Below are positions 49,699 through 57,486 of a DNA stretch of 64,000 nt, piece after piece. Numbering within the stretch: the stretch's first letter is position 1; each line of letters begins with the position of its first letter. The stretch lies in assembly GCA_910574475.1 (NCBI GenBank), contig CAJTAT010000012.1, positions 1 through 64,000 on the forward strand, given 5' to 3'. Position numbers and translations under genes: made by a program. The notes beneath the pieces were generated by a model, which saw nothing but the letters and a program-made list of their open reading frames with translations, made no database searches and had not been told where the DNA came from. The DNA comes from Clostridia bacterium. GTDB taxonomy: Bacteria > Bacillota > Clostridia > Lachnospirales > Lachnospiraceae.

Positions 49699-51926
49699 AA
49701 TATGCCAATATCATAGTAGACATTTCCATGGAAAAGCTGGATAAGACTTTTCAGTATGAGATTCCAGAGGAATTGAAGGATATTCTGGCTGTGGGGATGC
49801 AGGTAGTGGTTCCCTTTGGAAAGGGCAGCAGGACTTTGACCGGATATGTCATAGAACTGACGGATCAATGGGAATACGATCCTTCCCGAATAAAAAAGAT
49901 TTTGCAGATTGCAGATAAAGGGATTCGACTGGAAGGCCAATTGATTGCCTTGGCTGCCTGGATTCGCCGTACTTATGGCTCTACAATGAATCAAGCTTTG
50001 AAAACAGTTCTGCCGGTTCGTCAAAAAGTACAGGAAAAAACCAGAAGGCGGGTGATGCTGACTATCTCCCCAAAAGAGGCAGTGGAATATCTGGAAATAT
50101 TTCAAAAAAAGCATCAGACAGCCAGATTTCGCCTTTTAGCTGCCCTCATAGATACGAAGGAGATGGATTACCGTCTTGTTATGGAACAACTTCATCTCAC
50201 AGTTTCCACAGTAAAAAAGCTGGAGGAGATGGGGATTCTTCGTGTAGAGACAGCGATGGTGTTCCGCAATCCTGTGAAAAAGATTGAAAGTAACCCTATT
50301 CTGCACAGATTAAATGATACTCAGCAAGCCATTGTGGAGGATATACTTGCCAGAAATGACAGACAAGATAAGAGACCTTCTCTTGTTCATGGAGTAACAG
50401 GAAGCGGAAAGACAGAAGTTTATATGGAATTAATTGCCGCCACTCTGGATCGAGGACAGGAGGCTATTGTGTTGATTCCTGAGATTGCATTAACCTTTCA
50501 GACAGCTCTTCGTTTTTATCAGAGGTTTGGAGAGCAGGTGACAATTATTAATTCCAGGCTTTCTCAAGGAGAACGCTATGATCAGATGGAGCGGGCCAGA
50601 ACAGGTCAGGTGAAAGTAATGATAGGCCCTCGCTCAGCTCTTTTCACTCCCTTCCAGAATCTGGGGATTATTGTTATAGACGAGGAACATGAGGCCAGCT
50701 ATAAAAGTGAGACAGCCCCTCGATATCATGCCCGGGAGACTGCCATAGAGCGGGCTAGGATGTGTAAAGCCTTTGTGGTGCTAGGCTCAGCCACACCTAC
50801 CGTAGAGTCGTATGAGAAAGCTCTGAATGGAGAATATAATCTGTATGAGCTGAAAAAAAGAGTTTTAGATAAACCCTTGCCGGTATCGGAGATCATTGAT
50901 CTGCGAGAGGAACTTCAGGCGGGCAACCGTTCCATTTTGAGTGATCGTCTGCGGTCACTGATGGAAGATCGTCTGCAAAAGAGACAGCAGATTATGTTAT
51001 TTCTAAACAGGCGGGGATATGCAGGCTTTGTTTCTTGCAGAGCCTGTGGACATGTGATAAAATGTCCACATTGTGATGTGTCTCTGGCTCTGCATACAGG
51101 AAAGCGCATGGTCTGTCACTATTGCGGCTATGAAGAGCCTGCCAGGGAAAAATGCCCTTCCTGCGGATCTGGATATATTGGAGCTTTTCGCGCAGGAACT
51201 CAGCAGGTGACAGAGATCGTTCAGCGGGAGTTTCCGTCTGCCAGGGTTCTGCGGATGGATATGGATACGACCAAGAATAAAGATGGGCATGAGAAGATTC
51301 TTGAAGCCTTTGCAGACGGACAGGCCGATATCCTGGTTGGCACTCAGATGATTGTAAAAGGACATGATTTCCCAGAGGTAACTTTGGTAGGCGTGTTGGC
51401 GGCAGACATGTCCCTTTATGCCGGAGACTATCGGGCTTCTGAGAGAACCTTTCAGCTTTTAGCTCAGGCAGCAGGCCGCGCAGGACGAGGGCGGGAGAAA
51501 GGAATAGCTATTATCCAGACCTACAGTCCAGCTCATTATAGTATCCAGACAGCGGCAGCTCAAGATTATGAAGCTTTTTTTAAGGAGGAGATAGCGTATC
51601 GCCGTCTCATGGAATACCCACCGGCGGCCCACCTTCTGGCACTGTACCTTTCCTGCAGAGAGAAAGAACTTCTGGATAAGGAAAGCAACTTTCTGGGAAA
51701 AGAGCTTATCGGGCTGATAGGAAAGGAGCCTATTCGTATCATAGGACCAGCAGACGCACATGTATCAAAGGTCAATGACATTTATCGGAAAGTCTTTTAC
51801 CTGAAATGCCAGGACCAGGAACCCTTGCTGGTCCTGAAAGAACAGTTGGAGCAATTGACAAAGGAAAAGGAAAGTCTTAAGCCCGTAACCATACAGTTCG
51901 ACATGAACCCCATAAGCGGATACTAA
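49695..51926 (+). CDS. priA: primosomal protein N' (replication restart helicase)
   Basis: A 743-residue PriA. The N-terminal DNA-binding domain covers about 1-105. The helicase domain has HGVTGSGKTEVYM (Walker A, near 233), VIDEEHEASYKS (DEEH box, near 328), GSATPTVES and QAAGRAGRG. The zinc motifs are CRACGH, CPHCD, CHYCGY and CPSCG (near 445-495). It restarts stalled forks. It starts at GTG 49695, overlapping the murE stop. Confidence 0.96.
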   Translation: MKYANIIVDISMEKLDKTFQYEIPEELKDILAVGMQVVVPFGKGSRTLTGYVIELTDQWEYDPSRIKKILQIADKGIRLEGQLIALAAWIRRTYGSTMNQALKTVLPVRQKVQEKTRRRVMLTISPKEAVEYLEIFQKKHQTARFRLLAALIDTKEMDYRLVMEQLHLTVSTVKKLEEMGILRVETAMVFRNPVKKIESNPILHRLNDTQQAIVEDILARNDRQDKRPSLVHGVTGSGKTEVYMELIAATLDRGQEAIVLIPEIALTFQTALRFYQRFGEQVTIINSRLSQGERYDQMERARTGQVKVMIGPRSALFTPFQNLGIIVIDEEHEASYKSETAPRYHARETAIERARMCKAFVVLGSATPTVESYEKALNGEYNLYELKKRVLDKPLPVSEIIDLREELQAGNRSILSDRLRSLMEDRLQKRQQIMLFLNRRGYAGFVSCRACGHVIKCPHCDVSLALHTGKRMVCHYCGYEEPAREKCPSCGSGYIGAFRAGTQQVTEIVQREFPSARVLRMDMDTTKNKDGHEKILEAFADGQADILVGTQMIVKGHDFPEVTLVGVLAADMSLYAGDYRASERTFQLLAQAAGRAGRGREKGIAIIQTYSPAHYSIQTAAAQDYEAFFKEEIAYRRLMEYPPAAHLLALYLSCREKELLDKESNFLGKELIGLIGKEPIRIIGPADAHVSKVNDIYRKVFYLKCQDQEPLLVLKEQLEQLTKEKESLKPVTIQFDMNPISGY

Positions 51927-52080
51927 ATTCGTTCCAGCCCCCGTACACTGGGGCTGGAGCGGGACTAAAAAAACAGCGGAAGCCGCGCCAGTGCACAGAA
52001 CAATTTACGTACACATGAAAATGTGGACGGAAATTCGTTCTAGATCCCCGTGTACTGAGGGGCTGGAGCGGGACTTAAAA
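51925..52080 (+). repeat. duplicated hairpin element between priA and def
   Basis: Two imperfect copies of about 46-50 bp (51925-51970 and 52031-52080) start with AAATTCGTTC and end with GGGGCTGGAGCGGGACT. Each contains a G/C stem, CCAGCCCC/GGGGCTGG in the first and TCCCC/GGGG in the second. The first covers the priA stop codon. The second is just upstream of the def ribosome site. Confidence 0.8.
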
Positions 52081-52093
52081 TAGGAGGAAAACG

Positions 52094-52570
52094 ATGGCAA
52101 TCAGAAATATCAGAAAAATAGGAGATGACATTCTTCGGAAAAAGTGTCGGGAAGTGAAAGAGATGACGCCTAAGCTGCAAGAGCTCATTGATGACATGTA
52201 TGAGACCATGTACGAGGCTATGGGAGTGGGACTTGCGGCCCCCCAGGTAGGAGTGCTGAAGCGGATCGTAGTTATTGATGTGGACGGAACGCCCTACACC
52301 ATGATTAACCCCAGGATTCTGGAGAGTCGGGATACGCAGAAAGGCGGAGAAGGATGCTTAAGCCTGCCAGGTAAGGCTGGCGTCGTTACCCGTCCCAACT
52401 ATGTTCGTGCGGAAGCCTGGAATGAGAAGATGGAGCGGTATGAGGTGGAAGGTACAGAGCTCCTTGCCAGAGCCATTGCCCATGAGGTGGAGCATTTGGA
52501 AGGTGTTCTGTATGTGGATCATGTAGAGGGCGAGCTCTATGATGTAGAGGCTGATGAAGAGGACGAATAA
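52094..52570 (+). CDS. def: peptide deformylase
   Basis: A 158-residue metalloenzyme removing the N-formyl group from nascent proteins. The three motifs are GVGLAAPQVG (near 44), EGCLSLPG (near 90) and AHEVEHLEGVLYVDH (near 132). The usual HExDH is HEVEH here, which keeps both His and the catalytic Glu. It pairs with fmt 30 nt downstream, the enzyme that adds the formyl group. Confidence 0.96.
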   Translation: MAIRNIRKIGDDILRKKCREVKEMTPKLQELIDDMYETMYEAMGVGLAAPQVGVLKRIVVIDVDGTPYTMINPRILESRDTQKGGEGCLSLPGKAGVVTRPNYVRAEAWNEKMERYEVEGTELLARAIAHEVEHLEGVLYVDHVEGELYDVEADEEDE

Positions 52571-52599
52571 TTTTTTGCCTGAGAGAAAGGATTGGATCT

Positions 52600-53532
52600 A
52601 TGAAAATAATATTTATGGGAACGCCTGATTTCTCTGTGGGAACATTGGAGGCTTTGGTAAAAGCGGGCCATGAGATTACACTGGTAGTCTCCCAGCCGGA
52701 CAGACCTAAGGGGCGGGGCCATGAACTGGTTCCCACGCCGGTAAAGGAAATGGCTTTCAAACATAATCTTCGGGTTTATCAGCCTGAAAAATTAAAAGGG
52801 AAATTGGCTGAAGAAATGATTGAAAAAACAGAGGCTGATGTCATTGTTGTAGTAGCCTTTGGACAGATCATACCAAAGTCCATTTTGAATATGAAGCGGT
52901 ATGGATGTATCAATGTTCATGCTTCTCTTTTGCCCAAGTACCGTGGAGCTGCTCCTATTCAGTGGGCGGTAATAGACGGAGAGACGGAGAGTGGCGTCAC
53001 CATTATGAAGATGGACGAAGGGCTGGATACAGGCGATATGCTGCTGAAGGCTGGCATCCCTCTGGATGAGAAAGAGACGGGCGGTAGCCTGTTTGACAAA
53101 CTGAGTACCCTGGGGGCTTCTCTCTGTGTGGAAGCTTTGGAAAAGCTGGAGGCGGGAGAAATTACACCTGAAAAACAAGGAGAGACAACGACTGCCTACG
53201 CAAAAATGCTGACGAAAGAAATGGGGTATCTGGACTGGACACGGCCGGCTGTGGAGCTGGAACGCCTGATTCGCGGGTTGAATCCATGGCCCAGTGCTTA
53301 CGCACAGCTTCAGGGAAAGACCTTGAAAATCTGGGCAGCAGACGTATGTGAGGAAGAGCAGGCAGAAAGTACCTGTGGGGAGATCGTAAAGGTAGCAAAG
53401 GATGCAATCTATGTAGCTTGCGGCAAAGGGACTCTTAAGATTACAGAACTTCAGCTTCAGGGAAAGAAACGAATGGATACGGCAGCCTTCCTGCGGGGAT
53501 ACAGCCTGGAGAAAGGCATCCTGTTGGGCTAA
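52600..53532 (+). CDS. fmt: methionyl-tRNA formyltransferase
   Basis: A 310-residue enzyme transferring a formyl group from 10-formyl-THF to initiator Met-tRNA. The N-terminus is KIIFMGTPDFSVGTLEAL. NVHASLLPKYRGAAPIQWAV (near 104-123) carries the catalytic Asn and His, and the Asp follows in DEGLDTGDML. The C-terminal domain spans about 208-305. Length is normal. The start ATG 52600 has AGAAAGGA upstream. Confidence 0.97.
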   Translation: MKIIFMGTPDFSVGTLEALVKAGHEITLVVSQPDRPKGRGHELVPTPVKEMAFKHNLRVYQPEKLKGKLAEEMIEKTEADVIVVVAFGQIIPKSILNMKRYGCINVHASLLPKYRGAAPIQWAVIDGETESGVTIMKMDEGLDTGDMLLKAGIPLDEKETGGSLFDKLSTLGASLCVEALEKLEAGEITPEKQGETTTAYAKMLTKEMGYLDWTRPAVELERLIRGLNPWPSAYAQLQGKTLKIWAADVCEEEQAESTCGEIVKVAKDAIYVACGKGTLKITELQLQGKKRMDTAAFLRGYSLEKGILLG

Positions 53533-53607
53533 ACGTTTGAGATATGTGAGCTGTGAGTGATAGCTGGTAAACAACTGTCTGACAGAAAGTAAGGAGATGA
53601 TTCAATT

Positions 53608-54303
53608 ATGTATGGCTATTATTTTGACCCAACTTATATTTTAGTTCTGATAGGCCTGGTGATTTCTCTTTGGGCGTCGGCAAAAGTAAAGTCTACTTAT
53701 GCGAAGTACAACAAAGTGAGAAGCGTGTCTGGCCTGAGTGGAGCGGCAGCGGCGGAACGCATTTTGAAATCCGCAGGTCTTTATGATGTGCGGATAGAGC
53801 ATATTTCAGGAAATCTGACGGATCACTACGATCCCCGCACCCGGGTATTGCGTTTATCAGATTCTGTATACGGCTCCACCTCTGTGGCAGCCATAGGCGT
53901 GGCAGCTCATGAGTGCGGCCATGCCATTCAGGATGACCAGTCCTACGCTCCGCTTAAACTGCGCAACTCCTTTGTCCCAATTGCCAATATTGGTACTCAG
54001 GCAGCCTGGCCGATTATCTTAATCGGACTGTTTTTTGGCAGCTCTCAGTTTCTGATTAATCTGGGAATTTTATTATTTTCCCTGGGAGTATTGTTCCAGC
54101 TCATTACCTTGCCCGTAGAATTTGACGCCTCCAGTCGCGCTCTACGGATTTTGGGAGATTCAGGAATCTTGTACGGCGATGAAATCAAGAATACAAGAAA
54201 GGTTTTGAGTGCAGCGGCCATGACCTATGTGGCAGCAGCGGCGGCATCTATTTTGTCCCTGCTTCGTCTTATCATACTATTTGGAGGAAGGAACCGTGAC
54301 TAA
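53608..54303 (+). CDS. YugP-type membrane zinc metallopeptidase
   Basis: A 231-residue protein of the Zn_peptidase_2 (DUF2006) family. An N-terminal membrane helix is followed by AAHECGHAIQD (near 107-117), the HExxH-like zinc site, and two or three C-terminal helices. The substrate is unknown. It overlaps the rsmB start by 8 bases and follows fmt by about 75 nt. Confidence 0.9.
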   Translation: MYGYYFDPTYILVLIGLVISLWASAKVKSTYAKYNKVRSVSGLSGAAAAERILKSAGLYDVRIEHISGNLTDHYDPRTRVLRLSDSVYGSTSVAAIGVAAHECGHAIQDDQSYAPLKLRNSFVPIANIGTQAAWPIILIGLFFGSSQFLINLGILLFSLGVLFQLITLPVEFDASSRALRILGDSGILYGDEIKNTRKVLSAAAMTYVAAAAASILSLLRLIILFGGRNRD

Positions 54304-55648
54304 GACGGTAAACACCCGGGAACTGATACTCGGTATACTGATGGAAGTAACCCGTCAGGAGGAATACAGCCATATAGCCATCCGCAATGTTTTGGAAAAA
54401 TATCAGTATTTGGATAAGCAGGAGAGAGCCTTTATTACTCGTGTGACAGAAGGAACTCTGGAATGGATGCTTCACCTGGATTACATCATTGGACAGTTTT
54501 CCAGCGTCAAACTTAACAAAATAAAGCTTCCTATCCGAAACATTCTACGGATGTCTGTGTATCAGTTAAAATTTATGGACAGTGTGCCAGATTCGGCTGT
54601 CTGCAATGAAGCTGTAAAACTGGCCCAGAGGAAAGGATTTCATCAGTTAAAGGGATTTGTAAATGGGGTTCTGAGAAATATAGCCAGAAACATTTCCCAG
54701 GTGGAATACCCATCTCAGACAGAAGCGAAGAAATATTTATCCGTCATGTACTCCATGCCAGAATGGATTGTACAGGACTGGCTGGATATTTATGGACGGG
54801 AAACTACAGAGAGAATTTTAAAAGATTTTCTGGAGAAACGGCCCTTGTCCATCCGTACCAATCTGGAGAAAATATCTTCACAGAGACTTAAAGAACGATT
54901 GGAGCAGCAGGGAATTCAGGTGACACAGGTTCCAGGAATCTCTTATGCACTGGAGATAGAAAATTTTGATTATCTAAGGGCGATTCCAGAATTTCAGGAA
55001 GGTTTGTTCCAGGTTCAGGATATCAGTTCCATGCTGGCAGTGGAGGCGGCTTCACCTAAGGCGGGAGATGTCTGTATAGATATGTGTGCAGCGCCTGGAG
55101 GGAAGAGCCTGCATCTTGGGGAAGCTTTAAAAGGTACGGGATGCGTTGAGGCACGTGACCTGACAGAATATAAAGCAGAACTGATTCGTGAGAATATCAG
55201 GCGAATGGGAGCAGACAATATAGAGGTACGTGTATGGGACGCCTGCGAAAAGGATGAAACATCTCTGGAAACGGCAGATGTACTTCTTGCGGATTTGCCC
55301 TGCTCAGGGCTTGGCGTCCTGGGGAAAAAGACGGATCTGAAGTACCGGATGACAAAAGAGCAGCAGAAGGAACTGGCGGCATTGCAGCGGCAGATTCTTA
55401 GTACCGTTCAGGCCTATGTGAAGCCGGGAGGAACCCTGGTCTACAGCACTTGTACAATCAACCGGGAGGAAAATGAAGAAAATGTTGCCTGGTTTTTAAA
55501 AGAATACCCCTTTGAGGCGGTTCCTCTGGAAGGAGAACTTTGGGAAATATATGGAGGAAAGACTCATGGGCAGGGGTATGTGCAGCTGCTTCCCGGACTA
55601 CAGGGGTGTGATGGTTTTTTTATAGCAAAATTCAGAAAGTTGACATAA
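54296..55648 (+). CDS. rsmB: 16S rRNA (cytosine967-C5)-methyltransferase
   Basis: A 450-residue RsmB. The N-terminal NusB-like RNA-binding domain covers about 1-140. The SAM-binding domain has DMCAAPGGKSLHL (near 262) and DLPCSGLGVLGKK (catalytic PC, near 333). YSTCTINREENEENV carries the second conserved Cys. GTG 54296 is preferred over ATG 54227, since GGAGGAAGGA lies just upstream and the family N-terminus begins there. Confidence 0.95.
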   Translation: MTKTVNTRELILGILMEVTRQEEYSHIAIRNVLEKYQYLDKQERAFITRVTEGTLEWMLHLDYIIGQFSSVKLNKIKLPIRNILRMSVYQLKFMDSVPDSAVCNEAVKLAQRKGFHQLKGFVNGVLRNIARNISQVEYPSQTEAKKYLSVMYSMPEWIVQDWLDIYGRETTERILKDFLEKRPLSIRTNLEKISSQRLKERLEQQGIQVTQVPGISYALEIENFDYLRAIPEFQEGLFQVQDISSMLAVEAASPKAGDVCIDMCAAPGGKSLHLGEALKGTGCVEARDLTEYKAELIRENIRRMGADNIEVRVWDACEKDETSLETADVLLADLPCSGLGVLGKKTDLKYRMTKEQQKELAALQRQILSTVQAYVKPGGTLVYSTCTINREENEENVAWFLKEYPFEAVPLEGELWEIYGGKTHGQGYVQLLPGLQGCDGFFIAKFRKLT

Positions 55649-55654
55649 GGAAAG

Positions 55655-56755
55655 ATGGGACGAATTGATGTGAAATCTCTGACCAGGGAAGAATTGCGAT
55701 CTGAGATGGCAAAAAGGGGAGAGAAAACTTTCCGCGGAGATCAGATCTATGAATGGATTCACAAAAAACTGGCTGAAAGTTTTACTCAGATGAGTAATCT
55801 TTCCAGAGATTTAAGAGAACAATTGGAAGAAGAATATGAATATGTCAGTTTGGAGATTGTAGAAGTACAGAGATCAAAGCTGGACGGCACCTGTAAATAT
55901 CTGTTTCGATTGCCAGACGGATATGTGATTGAGAGCGTACTTATGCCATATCACCATGGAAATTCTGTGTGTATTTCTTCCCAGGCTGGCTGCCGGATGG
56001 GCTGTCGGTTTTGTGCCTCTACGATCGGAGGATTGGAACGAAATCTACGCCCTTCCGAAATGCTGGATCAGGTCTATCAAATTCAGAAAGATTCTGGGGA
56101 ACGTGTCTCCAATGTGGTCATCATGGGCACAGGGGAACCATTGGATAATTATACGAATCTTTTGACCTTTCTACACTTGCTGTCTGACGAGGGCGGTCTG
56201 AACATCAGCCAGAGGAATATTACGGTGTCTACCTGTGGAATTGTTCCCGGGATCCGTCAGTTGGCGGAGGAGAAGCTTCAGATTACTCTGGCCATTTCTC
56301 TTCACGCTCCCACCCAGGAGAAACGGCAGAAATTAATGCCTGTGGCCAATAAATATCATTTAGAAGAGGTGTTGGATGCCTGTGCTTATTATTTTAGAAA
56401 AACAGGCAGAAGAATTACCTTTGAATATAGTCTCTTGGGAGGGATCAATGACAGCCTTGAGGATGCAGAAGCTTTGGCAGCCCTCGTAAAACCCATCGGA
56501 GGCCATGTGAATTTGATCCCGGTAAACCCAGTAACAGAGCGGGATTTTGTCCGGCCGGGTAAAAAAGTTATTGATAATTTCAAAAATAAACTTGAAAATT
56601 GCGGAATAAATGGTACACTTAGAAGAGAAATGGGTCGGGATATAGATGGCGCCTGCGGGCAACTTCGCAAACGATATATGAAAGACAGACCTGAAAATAG
56701 CCCTTTCGGACACAAGAATTATGCCAGAGGGGAGAAAGGAGGAGACAAATGCTGA
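55655..56755 (+). CDS. rlmN: 23S rRNA (adenine2503-C2)-methyltransferase
   Basis: A 366-residue radical-SAM methyltransferase. The cluster motif is CRMGCRFCAST (near 113-123); GTGEPLDNY and the C-terminal catalytic-type Cys in LRREMGRDIDGACGQL are present. It methylates A2503 in the peptidyl transferase centre and also some tRNAs. The tail after RYMKD (20 residues) is variable. It lies 6 nt after rsmB and overlaps the phosphatase gene by 7 bases. Confidence 0.96.
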   Translation: MGRIDVKSLTREELRSEMAKRGEKTFRGDQIYEWIHKKLAESFTQMSNLSRDLREQLEEEYEYVSLEIVEVQRSKLDGTCKYLFRLPDGYVIESVLMPYHHGNSVCISSQAGCRMGCRFCASTIGGLERNLRPSEMLDQVYQIQKDSGERVSNVVIMGTGEPLDNYTNLLTFLHLLSDEGGLNISQRNITVSTCGIVPGIRQLAEEKLQITLAISLHAPTQEKRQKLMPVANKYHLEEVLDACAYYFRKTGRRITFEYSLLGGINDSLEDAEALAALVKPIGGHVNLIPVNPVTERDFVRPGKKVIDNFKNKLENCGINGTLRREMGRDIDGACGQLRKRYMKDRPENSPFGHKNYARGEKGGDKC

Positions 56756-57474
56756 GGGCATATGGAATGAAAGATGTCGGCCGATGTCGGGACATCAATC
56801 AGGATTATATTTTTGTATCAGAAAAACCGGTCGGTAATTTACCCAATCTCTTCCTGGTAGCGGATGGAATGGGCGGTCATAAGGCAGGCGATCTGGCCTC
56901 CGAGTATACAGTCTCCATGATTCGGGAGGCAGTCGAGAAAAGTATGCGGAATATCCCCCTACAGATTTTAAAAGGCGCATTTCAGTATGCAAATCAAAAA
57001 CTAATAGAGAAAGCCGGAGAGTCTTCTGCCTATACAGGCATGGGTACTACTTTGGTGGCGGCAACTGTAGTAGGTGAAATGGTTTATGTGGTAAATGTAG
57101 GAGACAGCCGACTTTATAAAGTGGGCAGAAACATAGAACAGATCACACAAGATCATTCCCTTGTGGAGGAAATGGTTCGCCTGGGAGAGATTTCAAGAGA
57201 GCAAGCAATGAATCACCCTGAGAAAAACATTATAACGAGAGCTATTGGAGTAGAGAAGGAAGTGGAACCGGATTATTTCACTATTTCTCTGGAGCAGGGA
57301 GAGTGTTTACTTTTGTGCTCAGATGGCCTGAGTAATATGATAGAGGATTCCCAAATCAAAGAGATTTTGGACAGACGGGCAGATTTACGGTCCGCAACAA
57401 AAGAGCTGGTGTACACAGCAAATCAGAATGGCGGAAGAGATAATATTGCCGTTGTATTGGTTGAACAGGGATGA
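56749..57474 (+). CDS. stp: PP2C-type Ser/Thr phosphatase
   Basis: A 241-residue PPM phosphatase (also called prpC in Bacillus). Metal-binding residues are in VADGMGGHKAGD (near 36-47), GDSRLYKV (near 117), CSDGLSN (near 192) and NGGRDNIAV (near 224). It reverses phosphorylation by the kinase encoded 12 nt downstream. Both act on cell-wall and translation targets in relatives. It overlaps rlmN. Confidence 0.95.
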   Translation: MLRAYGMKDVGRCRDINQDYIFVSEKPVGNLPNLFLVADGMGGHKAGDLASEYTVSMIREAVEKSMRNIPLQILKGAFQYANQKLIEKAGESSAYTGMGTTLVAATVVGEMVYVVNVGDSRLYKVGRNIEQITQDHSLVEEMVRLGEISREQAMNHPEKNIITRAIGVEKEVEPDYFTISLEQGECLLLCSDGLSNMIEDSQIKEILDRRADLRSATKELVYTANQNGGRDNIAVVLVEQG

Positions 57475-57486
57475 TGAGGTGATAAA

